Source: Mangrovimonas sp. YM274
GTDB lineage: Bacteria; Bacteroidota; Bacteroidia; Flavobacteriales; Flavobacteriaceae
Length of the DNA: 64,000 nt
Direction: 5' to 3'
Assembly: GCF_030908385.1 (NCBI RefSeq)
Contig: NZ_CP133091.1
Coordinates: forward strand, 1,570,501-1,634,500
This document shows, piece after piece, positions 17,085 to 25,943 of the stretch. The translations under genes and the position numbers were made by a program. The notes beneath the pieces were generated by a model. The model ran no database searches and was not told where the DNA came from. It saw only the letters and a list, made by a program, of their open reading frames with translations. Within the stretch, counting starts at the first letter, position 1; each line of letters opens with the position of its first letter.

Positions 17085-17757
17085 AATAGGTCACTATGAG
17101 CTTTTAAGCCAAACTCTTACTTTATATTGCGGGTATCTATAATTGCAGCATAATTTTTAATACTGGTATTATGAATAGCCCTAAACAAGTTAAGGACTCA
17201 GTCAATCCACTTCCTCTTTTAAATTTTAAGGTAGTATTCTTTGTGATCCACTTTACGATCCAGGTTATATTATTAGTTTTTCAATTCAGTCTGCTAGAAT
17301 AATCGGCCTTTTTACTGAATTGTATGAACCCGTTCTACAATACTGTTTTTTTATCTCTTTTGTGTAAAAAAACAAACTGTGCAATTATATTGCATAGTTT
17401 TGTTGTAATATTGCCTCAGGTATCAATTATTTAATGATATGAAATTATGACAGACCTTAAAAATATCCAGAATTACAGTTTGGCGAAGTAAGAAAGCTCT
17501 TAATCTATTATTGAGACATCGATATAACCTATTGTGACATATTATCATTTTTGTTAAAATTTTAACAATTTAGGAATGGTAATTGTCAAACAGTTAAGTG
17601 AAACAAAGAGAGTAGTGTAATGCAAAGGACATTGCCCCATATTTTGGACATGTGAAAAAAGCGGTTTTAGCCTGTCCTCAAAATATCCCGATTCCCTTTC
17701 ACGGTTTATGTGATAGTGTCCGTAATCACTATTAGAATTGATTAATACCATTTAACA
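17085..17757. other. 673-base intergenic region between hsdR and the CBASS-like operon
   Basis: No convincing gene. It is AT-rich and probably holds the promoter for the rightward operon from 17758. It contains an inverted repeat at 17375-17399 and, 47 bases further on, a 14-codon reading frame at 17447-17491 (MTDLKNIQNYSLAK) that is too short to support as a gene. Confidence 0.6.
17375..17399. promoter_or_regulatory. Operator-like inverted repeat upstream of the CBASS-like operon
   Basis: Arms AACTGTGCAAT and ATTGCATAGTT are separated by three bases, with one mismatch between the arms. TAGTTTTG at 17395-17402 resembles a Bacteroidota -7 element on the plus strand, but no TTG element sits 19 bases upstream. 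It could be a regulator site; no regulator is identified. Confidence 0.35.
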
Positions 17758-17988
17758 ATGAAAAATTACCATTTAGTACATGATAATGGTGTGTACAAGC
17801 TTAAACAGGAGAATGCACAACGTGCTTCTAAAATTATTGATACCAATAAGCAAGAGGCTATTAAGGTGTCCAAAGAATTTATTCAAAATCAAGGAGGAGG
17901 ATCCTTGAAAATCCACAAAAACAATGGAGGTTTTCAAGAAGAGCGTACTTATCCAAGATCTATTGACCCAAAACAATCTAAAGGATAA
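17758..17988 (+). CDS. DUF2188 small protein
   Basis: 76 residues matching the DUF2188 pattern: YHLVHDNGVYKLKQENAQRAS, a Lys/Ala helix (TNKQEAIKVSKEF), and GGGSLKIHKNNGGFQEERTYP (quoted in parts). The fold is a small beta-alpha-beta unit of unknown role. It stops three bases before the Cap15-like gene, so it is the first gene of the four-gene CBASS-like operon. DUF2188 is widespread and not a known CBASS component, so its presence may be incidental or an added regulatory part. Confidence 0.75.
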   Translation: MKNYHLVHDNGVYKLKQENAQRASKIIDTNKQEAIKVSKEFIQNQGGGSLKIHKNNGGFQEERTYPRSIDPKQSKG

Positions 17989-17991
17989 AGT

Positions 17992-18609
17992 ATGGAGAAA
18001 GATTACTTAAAATATTACCACCCCAATGTGTTAATAGGCATGGTAATAATAGTGTTTGTGTTAATATATTTTACCAAAGAATCACTTGGGTTATCAATTT
18101 CCATATTTAGTGTTTTAACGCTTTTTATTGTTTTGATTACTAGGTATTTGTGGAATGTTAGGCCTTTTTCCTGGATGTTTTGGTTTGATGATTTTTCTGG
18201 TCGCTATGAAGGTAAGATTGTTTATCAATATTTGGATGGGAATGGATTGCTGCAAACCGGAGAGTTGGATCATATAAAAATTGTATCCCAAAGTGGAAGT
18301 AAAATAAATATCACCTCATTTACCAAAAAGGCAGACGGTAGCTTATCATCTCCTTCAGTAAATAAAGGTATGTATGTTGAAACTACCCCAGATGACCAAC
18401 ATTTCAAGATGATTTATAACTATTTAAATGATGGTAGCCAGGATCAAGGATTTCCTCCACATTATGGTACCGAAGTAGTTAAGTTCATCAAGGATGGTAA
18501 TGAAAAAATGCTCTCTGGCGGGTATTTTACGAATAGAACTCCTTTTCAGACTAAAGGGGAGTTTAAGGATTTAAAATGGGTTAGTAACAATAAAAAACAT
18601 GATTTTTAA
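17992..18609 (+). CDS. cap15: Cap15-like CBASS effector (two membrane helices plus beta-barrel)
   Basis: 205 residues: two membrane helices (about 13-31 and 34-51) then a strand-rich soluble domain starting at DDFSGRYEGKIVYQY. This is the layout of S-2TMbeta/Cap15 effectors, which bind a cyclic nucleotide in the barrel and disrupt the inner membrane to abort phage infection. It is two bases upstream of the CD-NTase, which strongly supports the assignment. The barrel carries GSKINITSF and a late LSGGYFTNR block. The nucleotide specificity cannot be read here. Confidence 0.82.
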   Translation: MEKDYLKYYHPNVLIGMVIIVFVLIYFTKESLGLSISIFSVLTLFIVLITRYLWNVRPFSWMFWFDDFSGRYEGKIVYQYLDGNGLLQTGELDHIKIVSQSGSKINITSFTKKADGSLSSPSVNKGMYVETTPDDQHFKMIYNYLNDGSQDQGFPPHYGTEVVKFIKDGNEKMLSGGYFTNRTPFQTKGEFKDLKWVSNNKKHDF

Positions 18610-18611
18610 TT

Positions 18612-19619
18612 ATGGCAGTATTACATAAAGAGTTTATCAAATTTGATAAAGAAATTACATTAAATAGTAGTCGTAAGGAATCCTTGGCTAATAGCAGAAA
18701 AGAAATTAGGAGAAAAATTAGAAAATGGTTCAAGGATAATAAACCAGATGAAATCCAACCTAAGTTTCATGGTCAAGGTTCATACGAAATGAATACAACT
18801 ATTAATCCTATTGTTGAATATGATTCCGATGGCAATATCTTAAGAAAATATGACTTGGACTATGGTGTTTATTTTATAGAGAAGGATGGCGAAGGTAAAA
18901 AGCAATCTATTGATATCTGGCATAATTGGGTTTATAATTCTGTAGAAGACCATACCAATAAAAAACCGATTAAAAAGACTACTTGTATTAGAGTTGTTTT
19001 TAGTGACGGAAGACATATTGATTTACCAATTTATTATAAGCAGGGAGATACTATAGAGCTTGCACATAAATCTAAGGGTTGGCTTTTAAGTGATCCAAAG
19101 GCTTTTTATGAGTGGTTTAATGAAGAGAAGAAATCTAAGCCTAGATTGGAGGCCATAGTAAGATGCCTGAAAGCATGGAAGAATTACAAGGAAAATAATA
19201 ATTCGTCACTTAAACTGCCCAGTGGATTTGAATTGACAATTTTAGCTGTTAATCATTATGTTGATGCGGATAATCTTGATGAGGCCTTTAGGGAAACTGT
19301 TATAGCAATCGATTCAGAGCTAAATAAGACTAATGGGTTCAAATGCCTTAGGCCCACCACACCGAAGGGAGAGAATGTGTTTGCAGGTTATAGTGATACG
19401 CGTAAAACAGGTTTTCTTAATGCGTTGCATAGTTTGAAGGTTGATTGTGAAAAGGCATCTAATGAGGACAATTTTGAAAATGCCTCAGAAATTTTACGAG
19501 CGAACCAATTTGGTTCAAGATTTCCCAAAGGAGAAAACAAAAGGGAATCGGAAAGAAACCACGCATTAGCTAATTCAATGGCTGCAGCTAAAATTACTCC
19601 TAAACCATATGCAGATTAG
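18612..19619 (+). CDS. CD-NTase (cGAS/DncV-like nucleotidyltransferase)
   Basis: 335 residues. Nucleotidyltransferase core: Gly56-Ser57 (HGQGSYEMNTTI), the acidic pair Asp81/Asp83 (YDLDYGVYF) and Asp137 (RHIDLPI), then the helical SMODS C-terminal half. It makes a cyclic oligonucleotide second messenger on phage sensing and signals to the Cap15-like protein. It starts two bases after the effector and overlaps the E2-like gene by 11 bases. The C-terminus is TPKPYAD; it does not end in the Gly used for conjugation in the best-studied type II systems. I do not assign a clade. Confidence 0.88.
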   Translation: MAVLHKEFIKFDKEITLNSSRKESLANSRKEIRRKIRKWFKDNKPDEIQPKFHGQGSYEMNTTINPIVEYDSDGNILRKYDLDYGVYFIEKDGEGKKQSIDIWHNWVYNSVEDHTNKKPIKKTTCIRVVFSDGRHIDLPIYYKQGDTIELAHKSKGWLLSDPKAFYEWFNEEKKSKPRLEAIVRCLKAWKNYKENNNSSLKLPSGFELTILAVNHYVDADNLDEAFRETVIAIDSELNKTNGFKCLRPTTPKGENVFAGYSDTRKTGFLNALHSLKVDCEKASNEDNFENASEILRANQFGSRFPKGENKRESERNHALANSMAAAKITPKPYAD

Positions 19620-20262
19620 CGATCAAATAGATGATGTTTTGTGTAGACATCGGGGGTTATATTATAACTCAAAGAATAATACTTTAGAAGGAGAGTTGTT
19701 CTTGCCTGATGGAGATGGCTACAGCATTTATATGGAGCTTGATCTTTATCCTAGGTTTTTTCCAACGGTATATGAAACTGGTGGTAGAATACCACATAAA
19801 ATGGATCGACACATTTACCCTGATTCAGGCTCTTGTTGTTTTACAACAAGAGCTAAGTCTCAGGTATTATTGAAAACCTCCATTAAATCTTTACTGGAAT
19901 TTATAGATGAAATAGTGGTTAGGTATTTTGAAAATAATTCCTACTATGAAATAAATAAGAAGTATTTTTCAGACGAATATTCTCATGGAGATAATGGTAT
20001 AATTGAGGGGTATAAAGATATTTTAGGGATAAACGATACTATTAAGGCAGCTAGGTTAATATTGCAGGCTGCTAAAGCTCCAAAATTAAAAATACATCAA
20101 GATTGTTATTGTGGGTCAGGTAAACGACTAAGAAAGTGTAAAAACGGATCTCATTTAAATCAGTTGCGTCAGTTATATTTAATTGATAAAGATGTATTGA
20201 AAAATGATATGCTTGCCTTTAAAGATGCTATTGATACATATATGACTGAAAATCAGGATTAG
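19609..20262 (+). CDS. E2-like CBASS protein with a C-terminal SEC-C-type zinc motif
   Basis: 217 residues. Residues about 1-125 resemble an E2/ubiquitin-conjugating fold: GELFLPDGDGYSIYMEL, PRFFPTVYETGGRIP, then HIYPDSGSCCF with the likely catalytic Cys76 or Cys77. The C-terminus has Cys166, Cys168, Cys177 and His182 (QDCYCGSGKRLRKCKNG), a SEC-C-like zinc motif. No E1 or JAB gene is present, so this is the short form of type II CBASS, in which an E2-only protein primes the CD-NTase. The start overlaps the CD-NTase stop, indicating translational coupling. Confidence 0.78.
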   Translation: MQISDQIDDVLCRHRGLYYNSKNNTLEGELFLPDGDGYSIYMELDLYPRFFPTVYETGGRIPHKMDRHIYPDSGSCCFTTRAKSQVLLKTSIKSLLEFIDEIVVRYFENNSYYEINKKYFSDEYSHGDNGIIEGYKDILGINDTIKAARLILQAAKAPKLKIHQDCYCGSGKRLRKCKNGSHLNQLRQLYLIDKDVLKNDMLAFKDAIDTYMTENQD

Positions 20263-20345
20263 TAAAAGTTTGTCAATGGAAAGTTGGCTATAGTAGATGT
20301 TTAAATAGTTGGCAGTCTCGGAAATTGCTTTTTGTTCAAAATCTT

Positions 20346-21953
20346 TTAAATATCCGATAATCCATGATCATATTTATAGGAGTCCCGCATGTGTTCCGGA
20401 GCTTCTATATGGGCGAATACCTTTTCAATAGGGGTGATAACCATTTCATCTTCCATTGGGATAGCCAAGCCATAGGAGGTGGCTAGAATGGGGAAGAGTT
20501 TGTCTTGAATATGGGGGTTTCTTAGTGACTGTATATTTAAAAGGTTCTTGTTGATTAATTTTATTTCCGCAAATGTTTCTAGCGGTATTTGCATGCTTTT
20601 ATAGATAGCTCCACCACCACAAAAGACTAAAGGTCTGTTATCAAGGGCCTCAATTAGTTTGGCAATTGGAATTTGATGTTTGTCCTTACTGCACTCAAAT
20701 GATTTGATGATCTCCTCCAGCATTTTTTTTACTTGTTCTTGAAGTTGATGGTGATAGTCCTTGATAAATGTTTCAAAAACAGCATGATCTCCTTTTTTTT
20801 CTTGAAATAGATCTTGTACATCGGCCAAAGTGATGTCCTTGTATTGTTTGATATAGTTTTCGAAAATAAAGTTCAGGCCTTTAGAAAAGGAAAGCACGTA
20901 ATGTATGTCCGGTAGGTCATCTTGTATTGTAAAAAAAGCAACGTCTGTGGTACCACCTCCAATATCAACCAATAAATTCATTCCTGTTTCAATGCGTTTT
21001 TGGTGAGTAATTGAAGAAAGTCCTGCAAAGGCTTCCGGCATGACATTTAATCCATAAATAAGAAGGTCATTATCAGAAAATAAAGGGTTTAGTTCTGTCG
21101 CTTCTAATATGCTTAAGTAGTTTTGTGATAGGAAATTGTCCTTTGTTTTGTAACGGTCAACCAATTTGTAGGCTCCAATAAGGATACTGTAGGCTTTCCT
21201 TTCTTGGATTTCCAAAATAGTTTTGTTAATACCACTTGGGATCCCCATTTGTACATAAAATTCTGTGCCGAGTTTTTCTTGAAGTGTTAATAAAATAAAG
21301 GTGAGATACCAAACAGAAATAACATCAGCACTTAAGTCATGTTGCCATTTATAGGAGTTGGTAAAAGAGGCTAGTTTAAAGTATCGGTAGATTTTTTGGG
21401 ATTGAGGATTGAGTCGCCATTGTTTGAGTTCCGCTTCATATTTTATCTCTATTGCTTTAAGTTTTTGCTCATATGCTGTTATGTTCCTTTGGTTTTCTAT
21501 TTTGATTTTCTTCCATTGTGTTAAGCTTTTGGTATAGTCCTTTTGCATTTTCTTGTTGTGTCTATCCAAAAGGTTGCGATTTTTGTTTAGTTCCCGTTTG
21601 AGATGCTTTTCATTTGTTTTGGCAATTTCTTGTTCTAGTTGAATAATTCTATCAGTGGTGTCTTGATATAGGGGTGGAGATGGTTTTGGAGGGGTTTTGC
21701 TAAGGTTTGGTTGCATCAAAACTTCCTTAACGGGTTTGGGAATCTCCGTTTTACATCGGTCCGGATCTACAAACCCATAGCTTACAGTGTCGTCTTGATT
21801 GATTTGTACAATAGATGGCAAAAGTACGGTCGTTATTCCGTGCCTGTTCTGATGTTCTACAAACTCATAGCGTTTTTGTACTGGGTTACTAGCATCTTCA
21901 ATGCATAATTTAGTTTGATGGGTACCAAAATCAAGTCCAACGGTATAGCTCAT
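20346..21953 (-). CDS. Hsp70/actin-like ATPase with a coiled-coil insertion
   Basis: 535 residues. Actin/Hsp70 ATPase signatures: phosphate-1 GLDFGTHQTK (6-15), phosphate-2 LVDIGGGTTDVAF (328-340) and a later FCGGGAIYK adenosine-type loop. A Lys/Glu-rich coiled coil at about 101-180 is inserted in the ATPase, and there is no DnaK-type substrate-binding domain. It starts one base after the SNF2 helicase stop, so the two proteins are co-produced and probably act together. Such pairs occur in defence islands; I do not assign a system name. It converges on the CBASS-like operon, whose last stop is 83 bases away. Confidence 0.82.
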   Translation of the reverse strand: MSYTVGLDFGTHQTKLCIEDASNPVQKRYEFVEHQNRHGITTVLLPSIVQINQDDTVSYGFVDPDRCKTEIPKPVKEVLMQPNLSKTPPKPSPPLYQDTTDRIIQLEQEIAKTNEKHLKRELNKNRNLLDRHNKKMQKDYTKSLTQWKKIKIENQRNITAYEQKLKAIEIKYEAELKQWRLNPQSQKIYRYFKLASFTNSYKWQHDLSADVISVWYLTFILLTLQEKLGTEFYVQMGIPSGINKTILEIQERKAYSILIGAYKLVDRYKTKDNFLSQNYLSILEATELNPLFSDNDLLIYGLNVMPEAFAGLSSITHQKRIETGMNLLVDIGGGTTDVAFFTIQDDLPDIHYVLSFSKGLNFIFENYIKQYKDITLADVQDLFQEKKGDHAVFETFIKDYHHQLQEQVKKMLEEIIKSFECSKDKHQIPIAKLIEALDNRPLVFCGGGAIYKSMQIPLETFAEIKLINKNLLNIQSLRNPHIQDKLFPILATSYGLAIPMEDEMVITPIEKVFAHIEAPEHMRDSYKYDHGLSDI

Positions 21954-21954
21954 A

Positions 21955-24900
21955 TCAATAGATAGTTATGTGGTTTAGCGATAATAATTTTGGAGTTTTG
22001 TACAATAGTTCACTGGCATTAATTTCCTCTAAGGCTTGTTCCTTTTCTACCTCAAGATTTTGAAGGTTTTTTCTTTGGGCAGGTAAGATGCTTTCAATGT
22101 TTTTCCGCTCTTGTTCATCCAATATAAATGCCAGTTTGTTCTCAGAATTCTTTATGATGTTTTTCTGTCTGTTGATACGGTTGTCATAGAATTCAGTCTT
22201 ACGCTGTGTTTGCATGATTTTGTGCGTTTCCATTCTCATTTTTTGTTCATCTCTAGCGGCTGTGTCAATAAGGTCAATTTCCTCGGCTAGGATGTATTCT
22301 AAATCTGTGATTAAATGTTTAGGAATTTGGTTATTGCTTACCTGTGCCGTTGCATGTAATTGGGCCTCTCCTAAGACTTGTTCGGAGAGGTTTTTATCTT
22401 TTATGACCTCATTTTCTTGAATGTTAAATAATATGGGGACTAAATGCTCTGTTTTTTGTGCGCCCTTGAACCATTTTTTTATGATGGTCGTGGAATAAAC
22501 GGCTAAAAAGTAATCGCCGGTTTGGAGCGCATTTTTAAGAAGCTGCTTGTCAAGGGAAAGTTGAAACGTATTGTCTGGGGTTTGACTTTCGGCATCAAAA
22601 AAATGCATCGCTGCGATGACTATTGGATGATAGGCATTAATGCGTATGAGCTCCTTGTTGTTGTATCCTGTTTCTTGAGAAAATGTAAAGGTTAAGGTAG
22701 TTTTGTCTTGGATGGCATTTGTAAATCTTTTAAAGGCTATAATAGTATCGGTGTCATGGGTTTGATGTGCTGTTAGGAAATTGATGAGGGCCTTTGGAGA
22801 GCTTTTTGGTAAAGTGAGTGTATATAAAAGTTGGTCCTCGTCAACCAAAGTCAATTCACAAGTTGTGAGTTTTGTTCTTATTAAAGTCTTTACATAATTA
22901 ACCAATTCTTTTTCTGTAACATACCTATGGTTGTTTTGGATGCTCTCAATTTCATTTTTAAAATAGATATCATTAGTTAAACTGTCTGTTAATCCTTCAC
23001 TTATCTTTTCTAGATTCCTTTGTTCGGTTATAATGGCACGCTCAATAGCATCAATTTTTTCTTTGCGTTGTTTTTCAGAAATTTCTTTACAATACAACTC
23101 TTTCTCTAAGGATGAAAACCACTCTCGAATATTTCTTACACCTATATTTCCTAGTCGGTCCAGATCTTTGTCCAAGATGGCTTCTAAATCTCCTATGCAG
23201 CCTCTGAAAATCCCAATACGGTCCAGTAATCTAGTATAAATGTCCTCTTGGATGGAGTTTTTAACAACTAAATTGTAAATATTCACAATAGGTGAATTTT
23301 GTCCAAAGCGGTCTATACGTCCAATACGTTGCTCAACTACCATTGGGTTCCATGGTAAATCATAGTTTACAAGAGCGTCGCAGAACTGCATATCCAAACC
23401 TTCACTTCCAACTTCAGAGGACAGTAATATTTGGAGCGTATCGTCGTTTTTGAATTGGTTTATTTCCGAGATTCTGTCGTCAACATCTCCATGGATCATG
23501 ACTGTTTTGATACCTTCTTTCCTAAGTCTTAAATGAAGATATTTCAAGGTGTTCTTAAAAAGGGCAAAAACAATTAGTTTTTTATGTTCTTTATAGACTA
23601 CATGGTTAATTATTTCTAGCAATTGTTCAAATTTTGCATCCTTGGCGTTTTCGAATGTATCGATGCCCTTATCTAAATTTTTGCGACCATTTAAATAGGC
23701 ATATACACTACTGGCAACCTGTCTTTTTTTCTGTATCAATCCAAGAGCTCCGCCCTGTGTCATCTTAGCCACTCCGTGGTCATCTATATAGGTGTTTTCA
23801 TCTATATATTCTTCTATAATGGCATCAAATTCATAGCGCTCTTGGGGGTATAATTCAACAATTTTGGTTTGGGGTTCTCTAACAGCTTGAGACCAATCTT
23901 GTGTGACCTCTTTTTTTCGAGTACGGGAAAACACTTTGTTCAATTCGCTCATGTCAGAAATATCAAATTGTAATTGTACTCTGGTTTTTGGCAAATCGTT
24001 TTTTGTTTTCAAGTCGGTTATTATTTTTTGGTAAAGAGGGATGTCCTTAAACAAATCTTTTACCAAAGATGTTTTCTCCCATTCAACAAGGTGTTCCTCT
24101 CCAGAGCTGTAATAAAGAGAAACTTCTGCATTTTCTAAATCATGAGCTATGGTAGAGAAAGGTATATGTTTGTTGATTTGTGTGAGTGCTTTCACAAAAG
24201 GTCTATTTACGGCAATTTCGTTATGGAATGTAGAATATTCAGTGTATTTGTGTTCATCCAATAATTGTAAAAGATAGAAGAGATTTTGTTCACTAATCAT
24301 TATTGGTGTCGCAGTAAGAAATACCACGGCATTAGCATGCTCAATGATTTTTTTTGTCCCTTTATGAGTTTGTGTGGTATGGTTTCTCAATCTGTGTGCC
24401 TCATCACAAAGCATGAAATCAAACTTAATGTTCTTCCTTTCCAATAACTCAAAAAGGGTTGGGGTTTTAGAAGGTTTTTTGTTATTAATTGATTTTGGCA
24501 AACGGATCTTCTCATAATTAACAATAGCTTTAATAGTGCCATCGGCTCTTTGGATATCTTCAACTAAATCTTTGGAGCTTTCATATATTTTAAAATGAAA
24601 ATTGAATTTTTCTTTAAGTTCTAATTGCCATTTTTCCTGCAAAGATTTTGGGCATACAATAAGTGCATTTCCCATTTCACGTCTTGCCATTAATTCCAAC
24701 ATAATATGACCTGCTTCTATGGTTTTTCCTAAACCAACCTCATCCGCAACAAGTATTCTGCGGTTTTCAGAGTTGATAAATTTCAACAGGGGTTTAAATT
24801 GGTAGGCTTTGAAAATGGTGTTGGAGGCCTTTAGAGAGGAGATGGTATTGTTGCTTGTATTTTTAATTTTAAAACTTGTATTGAGTTTAGCAAAGTCCTG

Positions 24901-25113
24901 GAATGTCCCAAAAATTCCTTGTCGCAATCTTTCAAATGGATTGGTTAGATCAGTGTCTGGGATTAAGTTACTTTCCAAGCAATTTTTTATGCTGTTGTCA
25001 ATATTAACACGATAAAGTTGTCTGCCTCGTGCAGGTGGGCAAACCTCCACAATGATTCCCTTTTCTTTAGAATTGACATGTATAACGGGGTCTCCAATTT
25101 GATATTTTGCCAT
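21955..25113 (-). CDS. SNF2-family helicase paired with the Hsp70-like ATPase
   Basis: 1052 residues from ATG 25113 (MAKYQIGD). An earlier alternative start at 25170 adds 19 unlikely residues. A small N-terminal domain (1-55) precedes the SNF2 core: motif I DEVGLGKT (124-131), DEAH 237-240 (CDEAHRLRN), FLTATP, then the second RecA lobe with GSEGLDMQFC and motif VI EQRIGRIDRFGQ. The C-terminal third has long charged coiled-coil helices. It is an ATP-driven DNA translocase or remodeller. The single-base gap to the downstream ATPase gene shows a two-gene operon. It resembles the helicases of DISARM-like and other defence systems, but no methylase or phospholipase-D partner is present. Confidence 0.85.
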   Translation of the reverse strand: MAKYQIGDPVIHVNSKEKGIIVEVCPPARGRQLYRVNIDNSIKNCLESNLIPDTDLTNPFERLRQGIFGTFQDFAKLNTSFKIKNTSNNTISSLKASNTIFKAYQFKPLLKFINSENRRILVADEVGLGKTIEAGHIMLELMARREMGNALIVCPKSLQEKWQLELKEKFNFHFKIYESSKDLVEDIQRADGTIKAIVNYEKIRLPKSINNKKPSKTPTLFELLERKNIKFDFMLCDEAHRLRNHTTQTHKGTKKIIEHANAVVFLTATPIMISEQNLFYLLQLLDEHKYTEYSTFHNEIAVNRPFVKALTQINKHIPFSTIAHDLENAEVSLYYSSGEEHLVEWEKTSLVKDLFKDIPLYQKIITDLKTKNDLPKTRVQLQFDISDMSELNKVFSRTRKKEVTQDWSQAVREPQTKIVELYPQERYEFDAIIEEYIDENTYIDDHGVAKMTQGGALGLIQKKRQVASSVYAYLNGRKNLDKGIDTFENAKDAKFEQLLEIINHVVYKEHKKLIVFALFKNTLKYLHLRLRKEGIKTVMIHGDVDDRISEINQFKNDDTLQILLSSEVGSEGLDMQFCDALVNYDLPWNPMVVEQRIGRIDRFGQNSPIVNIYNLVVKNSIQEDIYTRLLDRIGIFRGCIGDLEAILDKDLDRLGNIGVRNIREWFSSLEKELYCKEISEKQRKEKIDAIERAIITEQRNLEKISEGLTDSLTNDIYFKNEIESIQNNHRYVTEKELVNYVKTLIRTKLTTCELTLVDEDQLLYTLTLPKSSPKALINFLTAHQTHDTDTIIAFKRFTNAIQDKTTLTFTFSQETGYNNKELIRINAYHPIVIAAMHFFDAESQTPDNTFQLSLDKQLLKNALQTGDYFLAVYSTTIIKKWFKGAQKTEHLVPILFNIQENEVIKDKNLSEQVLGEAQLHATAQVSNNQIPKHLITDLEYILAEEIDLIDTAARDEQKMRMETHKIMQTQRKTEFYDNRINRQKNIIKNSENKLAFILDEQERKNIESILPAQRKNLQNLEVEKEQALEEINASELLYKTPKLLSLNHITIY

Positions 25114-25943
25114 AAATTTTAAAATTATATAAGTGTAGGGTTGCCATGTTTGTGCCGTGCCATAAAACATAATTGCAGGTTTCTTTGTGTGAAATAAAGT
25201 ATGAACTCAAGCGGGATGTATGAAAACACGGTGTTTTGTAATGTGTAGTACATTGTTGGTTGGGTTAGTACTACTAAAATAATAAAAAAGTCAGTAAAAT
25301 TATACGGCTTCCCGTAATACTAATATATACTCCTTGGTATTGTTTGAAAATTTATTGGTTGGCCTTTGCAGCATATGCAAAATTGGAGAGTTTTTACGTT
25401 TCTATATTGCAAAAATGTATTTAAACATTTTGATAGGGAAGGAGTGTTTTGATGGAGATCTTCATAAATGGGTGATGTGAATAAGTCTATTTTCCTTTTT
25501 GAGTTTAAAAGGATACAACGATTGTTTCAACAGTTGGAACTTGATTTTTTAACAGTTTTGAATTGAGATTTTTTGATTTGTGGCAATATGTGAAATAACT
25601 TTTCATTGTCGTGCTTCATCAACCATTCCAACAGTAATGTTTATATGTTTTTTTTAATTCTTAACCACACTTGTTGTCAAATCAACAGTTCAATCAACAG
25701 CTCGATTGGTGATGGCAATTGTGGTCAAAAAACAGCTTTTTGGCTAATAATGGTTACAAACGTACCCAAATTTTGGGTCTTTGCCACGGTCGAACAACGA
25801 TCGTTGCAACGTTTGAAAGCTCATTCTGCAACGGTTCAGATTGGAGCAGCAACGATCGTTGCAACGTTTAGAATAGTGTATTGTATAATCTGAAGAGAGG
25901 TTATTTATCCAAAATAAGATTTACACTTTTCGGGATAGCTTCA
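25114..25943. other. 830-base intergenic region between the SNF2 helicase and the nitrilase
   Basis: No convincing gene. It should hold the promoter of the leftward helicase operon. Near the nitrilase end it contains an imperfect palindrome ACCCAAATTTTGGGT (25764-25778) and the CAACG repeat cluster (25795-25869). The rest is AT-rich without clear structure. Confidence 0.6.
25795..25869. repeat. Pair of 20-base direct repeats built of CAACG/CGTTG half-sites
   Basis: The sequence CAACGATCGTTGCAACGTTT occurs at 25795-25814 and 25850-25869, 55 bases apart. Each copy holds two overlapping perfect palindromes, CAACGATCGTTG and CGTTGCAACG. Another CAACG lies at 25829-25833, giving seven half-sites in 72 bases. 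This looks like a protein-binding array: an operator, or possibly a replication or transfer site. No partner protein is identified. Confidence 0.6.

Noticed and set aside
17447-17491. 14-codon frame MTDLKNIQNYSLAK as a leader peptide or toxin
   Set aside because: Too short, no supporting motif or upstream site, and no close gene; chance is likely in AT-rich DNA.
22214-22420. Small plus-strand reading frames inside the helicase and other long genes
   Set aside because: They lie antisense to strongly supported genes and have no start context or family match.
21955-25113. Helicase locus as DISARM
   Set aside because: No DISARM methylase, DUF1998 or phospholipase-D gene is nearby; the partner is an Hsp70-like ATPase.
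25795-25869. CAACG repeats as a CRISPR array
   Set aside because: Only two 20-base copies with a single 35-base spacer, no cas genes, and nested palindromes more like an operator.
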